A DNA stretch of 64,000 nucleotides from Gammaproteobacteria bacterium (GCA_029289235.1 JARFTZ010000039.1:57784-121783), one strand, 5' to 3'. Numbered from the stretch's first letter, positions 1-10,100 are shown. Numbers and translations are program-made. The notes: a model not told the origin generated them from the letters alone.

Positions 1-294
1 CAGAATCTGCACGATCGAGGCAATCAGGCCGATGTACGAGAGCAGTCCCAGATACGACAGATCGACATCCGGCAGGCCGGCCCATGCCAGCGCTCCGTCA
101 CGCAGCAGATAGGTGTACATCAGGTTGTTGGCCGGAACGGTGATCGTCTGCACGACAACCACCGCGATCCCCAGGCTTATGGCCGTTTCCACCTTCTTGG
201 ATATGGCGATGAAGGAGCACATGCCCAGGAAGAACGATAGCGCCATGTTCTCGATGAACACTGCGCGAACGAAAAGACTGATCAGATGCTCCAT
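1..294 (-). CDS. nqrE: Na+-translocating NADH:quinone reductase subunit E (5' part, cut by window edge)
   Basis: This is the N-terminal 98 residues of a hydrophobic subunit of the Na+-pumping NADH:quinone oxidoreductase in the inner membrane. It starts [19 protein letters not shown] and carries Cys26 in LGMCSF. In the known Nqr structure, cysteines of NqrD and NqrE jointly hold an iron-sulfur centre in the membrane. The ATG at 294 lies one base beyond the nqrD stop, so the two are translationally linked. The gene continues past the left edge, where nqrF would be expected. Identity is strong because the order A-B-C-D-E is intact. RnfA is a homologue, but the Nqr neighbours exclude it. Confidence 0.93.
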   Translation of the reverse strand, partial: MEHLISLFVRAVFIENMALSFFLGMCSFIAISKKVETAISLGIAVVVVQTITVPANNLMYTYLLRDGALAWAGLPDVDLSYLGLLSYIGLIASIVQIL

Positions 295-295
295 C

Positions 296-964
296 TTAGA
301 TTCCTTCCTTGTCGCTGACCTGGGGAGCCATGGCAAACACCAACGGCTCGACCTGATTTTTCTTCCACTGGCGCAGCACCCAGATGATCATGCCGATCAG
401 GAAGAATGCCGAAGGCGGGAGGAGCAGCAGTCCGTTGGGCTCATACCACCCGCCATCCTTGGTTAAGGGAATGATGTCGATCCCGAAGAGCTTTCCGGCG
501 CCGAACAGTTCGCGGACAAATCCGAGCAGCAGCAGCATCGCGCTATAGCCCAGTCCGTTGCCGACTCCATCCAGGAAGGACAGGAGTGGCGGGTTTTGCA
601 TGGCGAATCCCTCCGCACGGCCCATCACGATGCAGTTGGTGATGATCAGTCCGACGAACACCGACAATTGCTTGGCGATATTGAAGGCGTATGCGCGCAA
701 CACCTGATCGACAAGAATCACCAGCGACGCGATGATGACCATCTGCACGATCATCCGGATCGAACTCGGGATCTGCACGCGGATCAGCGAAATGAACAGG
801 TTGGCAAAGGCCGTGACCAGCGTCAGGGCAATCGACATGACCAGCGCCGTGTTGAGACTGGACGTTACCGCCAGCGCGGAGCAGATGCCAAGAATCTGCA
901 ATGCGATCGGATTGTTGGCAAAGACCGGGTTGAACAGAACTTCCTTCATTGTTGGGTGTGACAT
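296..964 (-). CDS. nqrD: Na+-translocating NADH:quinone reductase subunit D
   Basis: This 222-residue integral membrane subunit of Na+-NQR has about six hydrophobic segments and no signal peptide. Cys28 ([10 protein letters not shown]) and Cys111 ([13 protein letters not shown]) match the two cysteines that, with those of NqrE, ligate the intramembrane iron centre. The length matches the family (about 210). It lies 2 bp downstream of nqrC and 1 bp upstream of nqrE in one operon on the minus strand. RnfE is its paralogue; one copy of RnfE also occurs in this window at 4823-5503. Confidence 0.95.
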   Translation of the reverse strand: MSHPTMKEVLFNPVFANNPIALQILGICSALAVTSSLNTALVMSIALTLVTAFANLFISLIRVQIPSSIRMIVQMVIIASLVILVDQVLRAYAFNIAKQLSVFVGLIITNCIVMGRAEGFAMQNPPLLSFLDGVGNGLGYSAMLLLLGFVRELFGAGKLFGIDIIPLTKDGGWYEPNGLLLLPPSAFFLIGMIIWVLRQWKKNQVEPLVFAMAPQVSDKEGI

Positions 965-966
965 GA

Positions 967-1755
967 TCAGACTCCCTGGGCACGCAGTTTGGCAAGATAG
1001 GGGCCGAATCCCTGCTCGCCAAGCCAGAACTGAAGCAACCGATCGACGCCGTTGCTGGTCAGCGTTGCACCGGCCAGCGCATCGACTTGATAGGCCGCAT
1101 TGGGATTCGACGGGTCGACATTTCCCTTGACGATACGGATGGCCGGCTTGCCGGAAGCGTCAAAAAGCACTTTCCCCGGCCACAGTGCCTTCCATTTCGG
1201 ATTGTCGACCTCGCCGCCGAGTCCGGGGGTTTCCGCATGCTGATAGAAACCGAACCCGATAACGGTTTTCAGGTCGCTCTTTACCGCCAGGAATCCGTGC
1301 AGGGTGGACCACAGGCCATAGCCGCGGACCGGCAGGATCAGCGACTCCATCTTTCCGTCCCGTTCCACGGTATATACGGTGGTATAGCGCTCGCGCCGCT
1401 TGATCAGGGCGATATCCTCAGCCAGCGGGAGCGCGGTTGAAAGCTTCGGATCCCTGGCTGCCTTGAGTGGATCGAATGCCTGTGGGTCGAATTGGTCCGC
1501 GTAGTCTCCGGTTTGCATATCAACGACCCGCGCCTTGATGCTCGAGGCGAAGAGTTCCTTGACTTCTTTCGAGGAAAGATCGGACTTGCCGACTCCGGCA
1601 ATGCTCAGAATATTGCGCTGCTTGTCGATCAGGCGGTTCTCCAGCTGAATCGGCTTGAGCACGACCGCCGATCCCGCAACAAACACGGAACTGACAAGGC
1701 TGACGACCAGCGCAACCAGCAGGGTGCGTGGCGTCGATTGGTGTTTAGTGGACAT
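967..1755 (-). CDS. nqrC: Na+-translocating NADH:quinone reductase subunit C, covalent FMN
   Basis: This 262-residue subunit has one N-terminal membrane anchor (about residues 11-33) and a periplasmic FMN-binding domain. The flavinylation motif is present as AGAT at 228-231, making Thr231 the likely phosphodiester-linked FMN site. The family norm is SGAT, so Ser is replaced by Ala at the first position here. In the complex it passes electrons from the NqrD/E iron centre to NqrB. It starts with ATG at 1755, inside the last 11 bp of nqrB, indicating translational coupling. Confidence 0.95.
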   Translation of the reverse strand: MSTKHQSTPRTLLVALVVSLVSSVFVAGSAVVLKPIQLENRLIDKQRNILSIAGVGKSDLSSKEVKELFASSIKARVVDMQTGDYADQFDPQAFDPLKAARDPKLSTALPLAEDIALIKRRERYTTVYTVERDGKMESLILPVRGYGLWSTLHGFLAVKSDLKTVIGFGFYQHAETPGLGGEVDNPKWKALWPGKVLFDASGKPAIRIVKGNVDPSNPNAAYQVDALAGATLTSNGVDRLLQFWLGEQGFGPYLAKLRAQGV

Positions 1756-2959
1756 TGCGCCGCAGCCTCCTCTTGACGTTGGCCTGAATTACGAAGAAAT
1801 CGATCAGCGGGGCACAGAGATTTCCGAACAAGATCGCCAGCATGATGCCTTCCGGGAAAGCCGGGTTCACGACCCGGACCAGGACGACCATGACCCCGAT
1901 CAGTGCGCCAAAAATCATCTTCCCGGTATTGGTCATGGCGGCGGAAACAGGGTCCGTGGACATGAAAACCATCCCGAACGCAAAGCCGCCCAGGACCAGG
2001 TGCCAGTACCAGGGCATGGCGAACATCGGATTGGTCTTCGAGCCGATGACATTGAGCAGCAGGCTCGTGGCGATCATGCCGAGGAGCACGCCGCTGATGA
2101 TCCGCCAGGAAGATATCTTCGAGATCACCAGGACGCAGCCCATGATCAGGATGATCAAGGTGCTGGTTTCGCCGACCGACCCCGGGACTACTCCGAGGAA
2201 GGCGTTCATCCAGCTCACGCCGCTACCGACGATCGCGTCCACACCGCCCCCTGCCGCATTGCCGAGCGGGGTCGCCATCGTGAAGCCATCGACCACCGTC
2301 CATACGGCATCGCCTGAACTCTGTGCCGGGTAGGCAAAATAGAGAAAGGCGCGACCTGCGAGAGCCGGGTTAAGGAAATTCTTTCCGGTTCCGCCAAAAA
2401 CTTCCTTGGCAATCACCACGCCGAAGCTGATCCCCAGTGCTACCTGCCAAAGCGGGATCGAGGGCGGCATGGTCAGCGCGAAGAGGACCGATGTTACAAA
2501 GAAGCCCTCGTTGACTTCATGCTTGCGTATCGAGGCGAAGAGCATTTCCCACGAGATGCCGACCACGAAGGTGACGATGTAGATCGGCAGGAACCAGACG
2601 GCTCCATGCACGATATTGTCCCAGATGCTGGACGGATCGACGCCCGCCAGCATCCGGATCAATGCCATGCGCCAGTGGTCCTGGGCTGCCAGCGTCTCCG
2701 GATTGGCGGCAAAGGCCGTATTGGCCTGGTAGCCGATATTCCACATGCCGAAGAAAATCACCGGGAAGGTACAGACCCAGACGGCAACCATCATCCGCTT
2801 GAGGTCGATTCCGTCGCGGACATGCGCTGTGGTTTTGGTCACGTTGGACGGGCGGTACAGGAAGGTATCGAAAGCCTCGAAAACCGAATGGAACTTTTCG
2901 TACTTCCCACCTTTTTCGACAAGATGGCTTACCTTGTCGAGCAATTCACGCAAACCCAT
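1745..2959 (-). CDS. nqrB: Na+-translocating NADH:quinone reductase subunit B
   Basis: This 404-residue membrane subunit carries the second covalent FMN and the quinone/Na+ path. It has about ten hydrophobic segments, and the NqrB/RnfD signature [19 protein letters not shown] lies near residues 185-203. The expected FMN-linked threonine is in GFTMAT, with Thr230 aligning to the family site. The N-terminal 40 soluble residues, absent from RnfD, support NqrB. It begins 1 bp after the nqrA stop and overlaps nqrC by 11 bp. Confidence 0.95.
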   Translation of the reverse strand: MGLRELLDKVSHLVEKGGKYEKFHSVFEAFDTFLYRPSNVTKTTAHVRDGIDLKRMMVAVWVCTFPVIFFGMWNIGYQANTAFAANPETLAAQDHWRMALIRMLAGVDPSSIWDNIVHGAVWFLPIYIVTFVVGISWEMLFASIRKHEVNEGFFVTSVLFALTMPPSIPLWQVALGISFGVVIAKEVFGGTGKNFLNPALAGRAFLYFAYPAQSSGDAVWTVVDGFTMATPLGNAAGGGVDAIVGSGVSWMNAFLGVVPGSVGETSTLIILIMGCVLVISKISSWRIISGVLLGMIATSLLLNVIGSKTNPMFAMPWYWHLVLGGFAFGMVFMSTDPVSAAMTNTGKMIFGALIGVMVVLVRVVNPAFPEGIMLAILFGNLCAPLIDFFVIQANVKRRLRRNVH

Positions 2960-2960
2960 G

Positions 2961-4298
2961 TCAGCCCTCCTTCTCGATACGGGTCAGGTTATCCCGGAGA
3001 ATGGGACCGTATTCATACTTGCCTGCGCAGACATAGGTGCACAACGCCAAATCCTCCTCGTCAAGTTCCAGGCAGCCCAGCTTTTGCGCCATGTCTGTAT
3101 CGCCTACCGCGAGATAACGCAGCAGATGGGTTGCCAGGATGTCGAGCGGCATCACTTCTTCATAGTTTCCAACCGGAACGATGGCGCGCGGACTGCCGTT
3201 GGTCGTGGTGGTGAACTTGAATTTGCGGCCGCTGATCAGCTTTGAAACAAACACATTGAGAATCGAATGCTTGTTTACCCCGGCACGTGCCCAATGCATG
3301 AACTCACGGTCATTACCTTCCTTCAGGCAGGAAATTTGGTAGTGGTACCGCCCGAGATACGCGTACGGGCCCTGTGCCGTCCGGCCCCCCAGCAGCGAGC
3401 CGGATACCACCCGGTTGTTCCCGGGTTCAAGCTCCCCTGCGGAAAGATCCTCCAGGCTCGCCCCCTGCCGCGTCCGGAGAAGGCGCGGTTTTTTGACCAC
3501 GGGGCCGCCCAGGGCGACCACGCGTTCCACCCAGAGGCGTCCGGTCGAGAAGAGCTTGCCGATGGCAATCACTTCCTGGCTGTAGATCTGCCACACGCTG
3601 TGCGTGGCGCTGACCGGATCGAGAAAGTGGATGTGCGTTCCGGGAAGCCCGGCAGGATGCGGTCCCGCAAAATGTTCGATCCGGACTCCGGGCAGGCCTT
3701 CCACCGAAACGGCGGAGCCTTCGGCTGCGCAGACGATGACCGGGGCGATGCGGGACAGCACCCGCAAGCCGCGACGAAAGTCATCGACGTGTGCCGTGAT
3801 GACCAGCTCCGGATCGCCGGACAGCGGGTGCGTATCCATGGCCGTCACGAAAATGGAGGACGGGGCGGCCTCCGGATGAGGAACCTTGCTGAACGGGCGG
3901 GTCCGCAGCGCGGTCCACAAGCCGGAGCGCAGCAAGTTTTCCCGGATGGCCGAGGGGGCAATCGCTTCCAGTTGGTCATCGGAGTAAGCGGTGAAGGTTT
4001 CTTCTTCACTGCCCTCCACCTGGATGACCACCGACTGCAGCACGCGCTGTGCTCCCCGGTTGATCGCCACGACCGTTCCAGCTCCGGGGGATGTGAAGTT
4101 CACCCCGGGGTTTTTCTTGTCGGAAAAGAGAGTCTGCCCCAACTTGACCCTGTCTCCGACCTGAACAGCCATGGTCGGTTTCATCCCATGGTAGTCAGGT
4201 CCCAGCACGGCCACAGTCTTCACCAGGCGGGCCTCTTCGATGGACTGAACCGGTGCTCCGTCGGCCGGCAGATTCATTCCTCGCCTTATACGTATCAT
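2961..4298 (-). CDS. nqrA: Na+-translocating NADH:quinone reductase subunit A
   Basis: NqrA is the cytoplasmic peripheral subunit of the Na+-NQR complex and is a structural relative of RnfC without iron-sulfur motifs. The chosen ATG at 4298 gives 445 residues beginning [16 protein letters not shown], the usual NqrA start. The frame stays open about 50 codons further upstream, but that part has no family resemblance. It is first in the nqr operon, so its promoter should lie in 4299-4536. I found no convincing promoter there. Confidence 0.94.
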   Translation of the reverse strand: MIRIRRGMNLPADGAPVQSIEEARLVKTVAVLGPDYHGMKPTMAVQVGDRVKLGQTLFSDKKNPGVNFTSPGAGTVVAINRGAQRVLQSVVIQVEGSEEETFTAYSDDQLEAIAPSAIRENLLRSGLWTALRTRPFSKVPHPEAAPSSIFVTAMDTHPLSGDPELVITAHVDDFRRGLRVLSRIAPVIVCAAEGSAVSVEGLPGVRIEHFAGPHPAGLPGTHIHFLDPVSATHSVWQIYSQEVIAIGKLFSTGRLWVERVVALGGPVVKKPRLLRTRQGASLEDLSAGELEPGNNRVVSGSLLGGRTAQGPYAYLGRYHYQISCLKEGNDREFMHWARAGVNKHSILNVFVSKLISGRKFKFTTTTNGSPRAIVPVGNYEEVMPLDILATHLLRYLAVGDTDMAQKLGCLELDEEDLALCTYVCAGKYEYGPILRDNLTRIEKEG

Positions 4299-4536
4299 TC
4301 CGTCAACCTGCTCTGTAATGTGTTGTGGATTTTGGCCAGCCAAACGGCCGGCCCCCAAATTTTGCAACTTGGTATTGTGCCAGATTGATCGTTTTGTTGC
4401 GATGACTTGACGTAATGCCGGATGTCTGATCGCGCAAAAATTGCCGCGCATGCAGTCAACCCTGACCTTGGAGAGCGATACGGCAGATCAGCCGCCGAGG
4501 AGCAGGTATTTTTCGCGACGCCCAGCGCGGAAACTC
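4299..4536. other. nqrA-rnfH intergenic region
   Basis: These 238 bp separate the 3' end of the rnf operon (rnfH) from nqrA, both on the minus strand. The region should hold the nqr promoter. A TGGCACA and a TTGCA occur on the minus strand at 4382-4363, but eight bases apart instead of four, so I do not call a sigma-54 promoter. No clear terminator hairpin with a T tract follows rnfH, so read-through from rnf into nqr is possible. Confidence 0.4.
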
Positions 4537-4812
4537 TCAGTCTTCGTCCCCCGACCCGTCCCGGCGCGGCACGGTCTGCGGGTCGCAGGTGATCGGTCGA
4601 TAGATCTCGACGCGATCGCCGGGGCGCAACGCGGCTTCGGCCTTGACGATCTTGCCGAAGATGCCAACTTTCTGGGTGCTGAGATCAATGTGCGGGAACA
4701 TGCGCAGGATGCCGGAGCGTTCGATCGCGTCGCCAACCGTGGCGCCGTCCGGCACGTCGATGGTCAGCCAGATCTGTTGCGCGGGTTCCGAGTAGGCGAC
4801 GCCGATTTGCAT
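4537..4812 (-). CDS. rnfH: RnfH family protein
   Basis: This 91-residue protein has a ubiquitin-like beta-grasp fold of the RnfH/UPF0125 family. Motifs include VPDGATVGDAIERSG, KVGIFGKIVKAEAALRPGDRVEIYRP and a charged C-terminus. RnfH is commonly the last gene of rnf operons in diazotrophs; its exact function is unknown, and a role in supporting the Rnf complex is inferred from linkage. It lies 10 bp downstream of rnfE on the same strand. The length is typical (85-110). Confidence 0.92.
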   Translation of the reverse strand: MQIGVAYSEPAQQIWLTIDVPDGATVGDAIERSGILRMFPHIDLSTQKVGIFGKIVKAEAALRPGDRVEIYRPITCDPQTVPRRDGSGDED

Positions 4813-4822
4813 GTCTTTCTCC

Positions 4823-5503
4823 TCAGTGGCATCCGATCGCCGCTTCAGCGCGTGGCGCGGATGGTTCCTTCGCGCGGCGTTCGCAAGCCTGCTTCGCGGC
4901 CAGCAGCAGGCCGAGCACGAGGAATCCGGCCGGCGGCAGGATCATCATCAGCACGCCGCCGTAGTCGGGCACGACGGTCGTTTCGAGGAAGGCGAACTTC
5001 GGTCCGAGCAGCAGGCTGGCCTGCGAGAACAGCGTGCCGGCACCGATCAGTTCGCGGATCAGGCCGATCGCCGTCAGCGCCAGGGTGAAGCCGAGGCCCA
5101 TGCCCACGCCGTCGATCGCCGAGGTGATGACGCCGTTGCGCGACGCGAAGGACTCGGCGCGGCCGAGCACGGCGCAGTTGACCACGATCAGCGCGATGAA
5201 CAGGCCGAGCACGCGGTACAGGTCGTGCATCCAGGCGTTGAGGCTCATGTCGACGAGCGTGACGAGCGTGGCGATGAGGACGATGAAGACCGGGATGCGC
5301 ACCTGCGGTGAAACGAAGTCGCGCAGCGACGAGATGATCACGTTGGCGCAGACGAGTACCGCGGTGGTCGCCAGCCCCATGCCGAGGCCGTTCGTGCCGC
5401 TGGTGGTGACGGCCATCGCGGGGCACATGCCGAGCATCTGCGAAAAGACGATGTTGTTGCCCCAGAGGCCGTCCTTGATGATCCGGCGCGTATCGATGCT
5501 CAT
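4823..5503 (-). CDS. rnfE: Rnf electron transport complex subunit E
   Basis: This inner-membrane subunit of Rnf is homologous to NqrD. The ATG at 5503 gives 226 residues (MSIDTRRIIKDGLWGNN). A TTG 15 bp upstream is also in frame, but the sequence AAGGGA before the ATG and the position just after the rnfG stop favour 5503. LGMCPAMAVT and IVVNCAVLGRAE carry the paired cysteines that with RnfA hold the membrane iron centre. It sits between rnfG and rnfH in the operon A-B-C-D-G-E-H. Confidence 0.95.
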   Translation of the reverse strand: MSIDTRRIIKDGLWGNNIVFSQMLGMCPAMAVTTSGTNGLGMGLATTAVLVCANVIISSLRDFVSPQVRIPVFIVLIATLVTLVDMSLNAWMHDLYRVLGLFIALIVVNCAVLGRAESFASRNGVITSAIDGVGMGLGFTLALTAIGLIRELIGAGTLFSQASLLLGPKFAFLETTVVPDYGGVLMMILPPAGFLVLGLLLAAKQACERRAKEPSAPRAEAAIGCH

Positions 5504-5504
5504 C

Positions 5505-6122
5505 TCATTTCCCTTCAAGAATTTCCTGGCGATGCGCGGCGTAGAAGGTCATGCCCTCTTTTACGGCCTTGACGACGGCGCGCGGGGTAATCGTGGCGCC
5601 GGCGAACTGGTCGAAGACGCCGCCGTCCTTCTTGACAGCCCATTTCTCCGGCGGAGGCGACTCCAGTGACTTGCCCTCGAAGTCGCGTATCCACTTCGAT
5701 TTCGCCAACTCGATCTTGTCGCCGAGCCCTGGCGTTTCCTTGTGCCGGATGACGCGTGCGCCGAGCAGGGTTCCCTTGGTGTCCACGCCGATGAGCACGA
5801 TCAGCTCGCCGCCGTAGCCGCGTGCACCGTTCTGGAAAACCGCGCCGGTGACTGTGCCGGCCTTCCTCGCACGGTAGACGATCACCGGCTTGCCATCGTC
5901 GCCGGTCAAAGTCAGCGTGTCCTTCAGCAGGTTGTTGTCGGCGAAGCCTTCCGGCAACACTTCGATCAACGAGGTTTGCAGATCGCGCTCGTCGGCGGCG
6001 AAGATCGCCGGTTGCGTCAGCTGGTTGGCGACGACCAGCGCAGCGCTCGTCGCCAGCGCCACGACGCCGAGCGACAGTGGCTGATAGGAGAGGCGACCGC
6101 GCCATTCGGCCAGCGTACTCAT
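5505..6122 (-). CDS. rnfG: Rnf electron transport complex subunit G, covalent FMN
   Basis: This 205-residue subunit has one N-terminal membrane helix (about 18-36) and a periplasmic FMN domain. The flavinylation motif is AGAT at 174-177, so Thr177 is the predicted FMN attachment residue; Ala replaces the usual Ser, as in NqrC of this window. The ETPGLGDKIE loop near 129-138 is typical of RnfG/NqrC. Its ATG overlaps the rnfD stop as ATGA, indicating translational coupling. Confidence 0.95.
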   Translation of the reverse strand: MSTLAEWRGRLSYQPLSLGVVALATSAALVVANQLTQPAIFAADERDLQTSLIEVLPEGFADNNLLKDTLTLTGDDGKPVIVYRARKAGTVTGAVFQNGARGYGGELIVLIGVDTKGTLLGARVIRHKETPGLGDKIELAKSKWIRDFEGKSLESPPPEKWAVKKDGGVFDQFAGATITPRAVVKAVKEGMTFYAAHRQEILEGK

Positions 6123-7216
6123 GATTTTCCCTTCTGCGTTGCCGGATCCAGCGGTGCGCCGCGCCAGTCGCGGCCCAGGATGCGCGGACGGATGTAGCGG
6201 TCGATGACCGGCGTCATGGCGTTCATCAACAGCACGGCGAAAGCCATGCCCTCCGGGTAACCACCCCAGGTGCGGATGACGAAGGTGAGAAAGCCGCAGC
6301 CGGCGCCGAAGACGAGTTGACCGATCCGTGAATTGGGCGAGGTGACGTAATCCGTGGCGATGAAGAAGGCGCCGAGCATGGCGCCGCCCGAGAACAGATG
6401 GCTCGAGGCGTCAAGGTAGCGCGTCGGGTCGATGCCGTGCGCGATGGCTGCCGGCAGCGCGAGACCTGCAAGCAGCGCGGCCGGGATGTGCCAGCTGATG
6501 ATGCGCAGGAAAATCAGCACCATTCCGCCGGCGAGGATCAGCAGCGAGGCCGTTTCGCCCATGCTGCCGCTGCGTGCGCCGGAGAGGACGATGCCGGGCG
6601 CGTTGGTGCCGGCCAGCGAGTGCAGGAGGTCGATGCCGCGCGAGAGCTCCGTCTTGGCAAAGCCGAGCAGCGTCGCGCTTGATACTGCGTCCATACTCGG
6701 AATCCCGTGTGCGGCGATGAGCAGTCCGTCGTGGAATCCCGGCGCGCTGGCCGCCGTGATCGGCAGCGGCGCGACCCAGACGGTCATCTGTACGGGGAAG
6801 GATATGAGCAGGAACACCCGCCCGACCATCGCCGGGTTGAAGAGGTTGAAACCCAACCCGCCGAAAACCTGCTTGGCCAGAATGGTTGCAAATAGCCCGC
6901 CGAGTACGCCGATCCACCACGGCGCCCAAGGAGGCAGCGAGATCGCCAGCAGCCAGCCGGTGAGCAAGGCCGATCCGTCGGACAGCGCGGAGACGACCGA
7001 ACGGCCGGCGAGCTTGATGCACAGTGCCTCCCCGAAGAGGGCGGCAAGCACCGTGATGACCCACAGGAAGATCGACGGCCAGCCGTAGAGCCAGAAGCCG
7101 TAGAGCGTTGCCGGCGCCAGTGTGGCGGCAACGGTCAGCATGATGCGCGAGATGCTGTTGGCGGCGAGCGTGTGGGGGGCGGTGGGAGGCGCAGTGAGGG
7201 TGAGATTGTGGGTCAT
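6119..7216 (-). CDS. rnfD: Rnf electron transport complex subunit D, covalent FMN
   Basis: This 365-residue membrane subunit is homologous to NqrB. The start at 7216 (MTHNLTLTAPPTAPH) is chosen because the open frame further upstream runs through the C-terminal coding region of rnfC and has no similarity. KQVFGGLGFNLFNPAMVGR lies near 115-133 and SSAT at 179-182 gives Thr182 as FMN site. About nine membrane segments are visible. A dispersed palindromic repeat separates it from rnfC. Confidence 0.94.
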   Translation of the reverse strand: MTHNLTLTAPPTAPHTLAANSISRIMLTVAATLAPATLYGFWLYGWPSIFLWVITVLAALFGEALCIKLAGRSVVSALSDGSALLTGWLLAISLPPWAPWWIGVLGGLFATILAKQVFGGLGFNLFNPAMVGRVFLLISFPVQMTVWVAPLPITAASAPGFHDGLLIAAHGIPSMDAVSSATLLGFAKTELSRGIDLLHSLAGTNAPGIVLSGARSGSMGETASLLILAGGMVLIFLRIISWHIPAALLAGLALPAAIAHGIDPTRYLDASSHLFSGGAMLGAFFIATDYVTSPNSRIGQLVFGAGCGFLTFVIRTWGGYPEGMAFAVLLMNAMTPVIDRYIRPRILGRDWRGAPLDPATQKGKS

Positions 7217-7276
7217 GGCTGTGACTCGTTCGGGGCGAGCAGGGTTGTTTTCCTTGCAGTTGGCGTGGGGAACTCC

Positions 7277-7346
7277 GTCATTCCGGCGAAAGCCGGAATC
7301 CAGTCGGTGCTCCGAAAACCTGAATCCCGGCTTCCGCCGGGATGAC
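7277..7346. repeat. Dispersed palindromic repeat, copy 1 (rnfC-rnfD)
   Basis: Two inverted arms each fold on CCGGCGAAAGCCGG-type cores, bounded by GTCAT at the left and ATGAC at the right. The spacer CGGTGCTCCGAAAACCT is identical to that of the copy at 34894-34963, so those two copies are closest relatives. It sits in the 172-bp gap between two co-transcribed rnf genes and could form an RNA hairpin that affects distal gene expression. Confidence 0.85.
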
Positions 7347-7388
7347 GGGATATTTGCCGCTGGCTGCTTTTGCTCATTGGGTCGCGGT

Positions 7389-8906
7389 TCATTCCGCAGC
7401 CTCCGTCTCTTTGCTTTCTGTCGCGGATTTCGCCGCTTCAGCGGCCTTCTGCGCCGCGCGCTCGGCCTTTCGGCGGGCGGCCGCCTCGGCTTTCTCGATG
7501 GCTTCGCGCTCAAGCCGGACAACGCGCTCGGCGGCGAGGCGCTTGGTCGCCTCGTTGCGCAGGCGGCTGCGTGATTGCTCGGATAGCTCGCCCTTGGCGT
7601 GCGAGAAGTACTGCACGAGCGGAATGTGCGAAGGGCAGACGTAGGCGCAGCAACCGCAGGCGATGCAGTCGGCGAGGCCAAGCGCTTCGGCACCGTTCAG
7701 GCTGCCGGCGCGGATCTGCGCGGCCATCTCGAGCGGCAGCAGCCCCATCGGGCAGGCGCTGGTGCAGGTGCCGCAGCGGATGCAGGCACCCGCTTCGGGG
7801 GCCGCAATTTCATCTTCGTTGAATGCCAGGATGCCTGAGGTCCCCTTGACGATCGGCACCTTGGCGTGCGGCAACACCGCGCCCATCATCGGCCCGCCCA
7901 TGACGATGCGCGCGGGTTCGCTCTTCAGCCCGGCGAAGGCGAGAAGGTCGGACGCCAGCGTGCCGATCGGCGCCAGGATGTTGCCCGGCTGCCAGACGGC
8001 TCCGCCGTTGACGGTGACGATGCGGCGGATGAGCGGCTCGCCGAGGCGAATTGCGCGATGCACGGCGTTGGCCGTACTGACGTTATTGACGATGACGCCG
8101 ACGTCGGCCGCGCGGCAGTCGGATGGTACTTCCTTGCCGGTCAGTGTCACGATCAACTGGCGGTCGGACCCCATCGGGTAGCGCGCCGGCACGGGCCGCA
8201 CCTTGATTTCCGGGAAGGTCGCCGACGCCCGTTTCATCGCGGCAATTGCCTCCGGCTTGTTGTCCTCGATGCCGACGAGCGCCTCGCGGGCGCCCATCGC
8301 GTGCAGCATCAGGCGCACGCCATCGATGACCGACGCGGCAAAGTCGCGCATCACGCGGTCGTCGCAGGAAAGATACGGTTCGCACTCGCCGCCGTTGACG
8401 ATCAGTGTCGTGACTTCGGAGCGCTTGCCGAGCGCGAGTTTGACCGACGAGGGGAAGGTCGCGCCGCCGAGGCCGACGACGCCGGCGGCGGCGACGAGGC
8501 GCGTAAGTTCGGCGGGCGAAAGCGCAAACGGATCGGCCGGGATAGTCAACTCGGCCGTGGTGTCCAGTCCGTCCGGTTCGATGCCGATGGCGACCAGCGG
8601 CAGGCCCGACGGATGCGGTGCGGTGACTTCGCCGATCGAAACGACCCGACCCGAAGCCGAGGCATGCACCGGCGCCGAGATGTTGCCTTGCGCTTCGGCG
8701 ATGAGCTGGCCTTTCAGCACCGTCTGGCCGACCAGCACGATCGGTCGAGCGGGTTGGCCGACGTGCTGCTGTAACGGGATGTACAGTCGCTTCGGCAAGG
8801 GCAGTTCGCGCAGCGGCGCGTCGGCTGCCGGGCGCTTGTGGTCGTCAGGATGGACGCCCCAGCGGGGCGCTTTCAGGTTGTGCAGAAATTTCTCGATCAA
8901 TCCCAT
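7389..8906 (-). CDS. rnfC: Rnf electron transport complex subunit C
   Basis: RnfC is the peripheral subunit with NADH/FMN-binding and two [4Fe-4S] clusters. In 505 residues it shows the FMN/NADH region (GLGGATFPSSVKL near 145-157 and NGGECEPYLSCDDRVM near 171-186). Two ferredoxin motifs follow: Cys375, 378, 381, 385 and Cys414, 417, 420, 424. The C-terminal ~60 residues are a charged Ala/Glu/Lys-rich coiled extension, common in proteobacterial RnfC. It lies 10 bp downstream of rnfB. Confidence 0.96.
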   Translation of the reverse strand: MGLIEKFLHNLKAPRWGVHPDDHKRPAADAPLRELPLPKRLYIPLQQHVGQPARPIVLVGQTVLKGQLIAEAQGNISAPVHASASGRVVSIGEVTAPHPSGLPLVAIGIEPDGLDTTAELTIPADPFALSPAELTRLVAAAGVVGLGGATFPSSVKLALGKRSEVTTLIVNGGECEPYLSCDDRVMRDFAASVIDGVRLMLHAMGAREALVGIEDNKPEAIAAMKRASATFPEIKVRPVPARYPMGSDRQLIVTLTGKEVPSDCRAADVGVIVNNVSTANAVHRAIRLGEPLIRRIVTVNGGAVWQPGNILAPIGTLASDLLAFAGLKSEPARIVMGGPMMGAVLPHAKVPIVKGTSGILAFNEDEIAAPEAGACIRCGTCTSACPMGLLPLEMAAQIRAGSLNGAEALGLADCIACGCCAYVCPSHIPLVQYFSHAKGELSEQSRSRLRNEATKRLAAERVVRLEREAIEKAEAAARRKAERAAQKAAEAAKSATESKETEAAE

Positions 8907-8916
8907 GATGCGCTCC

Positions 8917-9450
8917 TCAGGCGACCGCCGTTGCCGGCTTGGGCCAGACCCAGTGTTGCAGCGTGACCGGCACCGGTTTCATCGTCGCTGCCTCGGTCGG
9001 GCAGCGTTCGACACAGTTGCCGCAGCCCGTGCAGGCCTCGCGGATGACGCTGTGGATCTGCTTGGCGGCGCCAACGAGCGCATCGGTCGGGCACACCTTC
9101 AGGCAGCGGCAGCAACCGATGCAGAGGTCTTCGGCGATCACCGCGATCTGCGGGCCGCTGTCGGCGACGGAGGAAAGGTCGAGCGTGACGCCGAGTTTTT
9201 CGGCGAGTGCTGTAGCCAGCGCACGTCCGCCGGGCGGGCAGCAGGTGACCGGGACGCTGCCGTCGGCAATGCCCGCGGCGGCGACCGCGCAACCGGCCAT
9301 GCCGCATTGGCCGCAGTTCGAGCCCGGCATCAGCGCCGCGATTTCATCGGCCAAAGGATCGCCTTCGACGGCAAACTTACGCGCGGCGACACCCAGTCCG
9401 AGGCCGAGTACGGCACCGAGCAGGGTCAGGCTGAGGATGGCGGCGATCAT
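8917..9450 (-). CDS. rnfB: Rnf electron transport complex subunit B (ferredoxin subunit)
   Basis: This 177-residue subunit has an N-terminal membrane anchor (about 2-22), a four-cysteine Fe-S domain (CGQCGMAGC at 46-54 plus CC near 70-71), and two [4Fe-4S] ferredoxin motifs (CIGCCRCLKVC and CTGCGNCVERC). RnfB exchanges electrons with soluble ferredoxin, the step that would connect Rnf to nitrogenase reductase. The order and spacing within the rnf operon are standard. The start ATG at 9450 leads directly into the anchor. Confidence 0.95.
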   Translation of the reverse strand: MIAAILSLTLLGAVLGLGLGVAARKFAVEGDPLADEIAALMPGSNCGQCGMAGCAVAAAGIADGSVPVTCCPPGGRALATALAEKLGVTLDLSSVADSGPQIAVIAEDLCIGCCRCLKVCPTDALVGAAKQIHSVIREACTGCGNCVERCPTEAATMKPVPVTLQHWVWPKPATAVA

Positions 9451-9471
9451 TAATATCTCCTGTCTGGACGC

Positions 9472-10053
9472 TCAGTTGAAACTGAGGCCGGAAAAGCCCA
9501 TGAACGCCAGCGACATCAGGCTGGCGAGGACGAAGGCGATGGGCGCACCGGCGAACGAGGCGGGCACGCGGGCGAGAGCGAGGCGCTCGCGCATGCCGGC
9601 GAAGATGACCATCGCCAGTGTGAAGCCGAGCGCCGAGCCGAAGTCGTAGACGAGCGTGGTGACGAAGCCGTGGCCTTCGTGCGCGTTGATCAGGGTCAGG
9701 CCGAGCACGGAGCAGTTGGTCGCGATCAGTGGCAGGTAAATGCCGAGCGTCTGGTAGAGCGCCGGCGCCATCTTGTGGATCACCGCTTCGGTGAACTGGA
9801 CGACGGCGGCGATGACCAGGATGAAGGCCAGGATGCGCAGGTAGCCCAGGCCGAGCGGCGCCAGCAGCCAGTGTTCGAGAATCCAGGTGATCGCCGCCGC
9901 GAGCATGATGACGAAGCTCGTCGCCAGCCCCATGCCCAGCGCGCTGTCGATCTTCCGGGACACGCCCATGAACGGGCACAGCCCGAGAAAACGCGCCATC
10001 ACGACGTTGTTGACCAGTGCGGTCGAGATCAGCAGGACGAAGTATTCACTCAT
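9472..10053 (-). CDS. rnfA: Rnf electron transport complex subunit A
   Basis: This 193-residue hydrophobic subunit is homologous to NqrE. The start at 10053 ([21 protein letters not shown]) is the canonical RnfA N-terminus; a 40-codon in-frame upstream extension is rejected for lack of similarity. [11 protein letters not shown] and [10 protein letters not shown] hold the two iron-ligating cysteines. It is first in the rnf operon and divergent from nifL, sharing a 272-bp control region with it. Confidence 0.95.
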   Translation of the reverse strand: MSEYFVLLISTALVNNVVMARFLGLCPFMGVSRKIDSALGMGLATSFVIMLAAAITWILEHWLLAPLGLGYLRILAFILVIAAVVQFTEAVIHKMAPALYQTLGIYLPLIATNCSVLGLTLINAHEGHGFVTTLVYDFGSALGFTLAMVIFAGMRERLALARVPASFAGAPIAFVLASLMSLAFMGFSGLSFN

Positions 10054-10084
10054 GGGGGTATCCGTGGCCTTTCGCCCATGCCGT

Positions 10085-10100
10085 ATCACGATCCGTGCCA
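10085..10100 (-). promoter_or_regulatory. Weak candidate sigma-54 promoter for rnf operon
   Basis: On the minus strand TGGCACG, four bases, then GTGAT. The -24 half is perfect, but the -12 half departs from TTGCA and lacks the GC doublet. It lies about 30 bp upstream of the rnfA start, the right distance. NifA control of rnf is known in Rhodobacter capsulatus, which makes the site plausible despite the poor -12. Confidence 0.35.

Noticed and set aside
4363..4382. Sigma-54-like TGGCACA and TTGCA on the minus strand upstream of nqrA
   Set aside because: The two halves are eight bases apart instead of four; sigma-54 spacing is strict.
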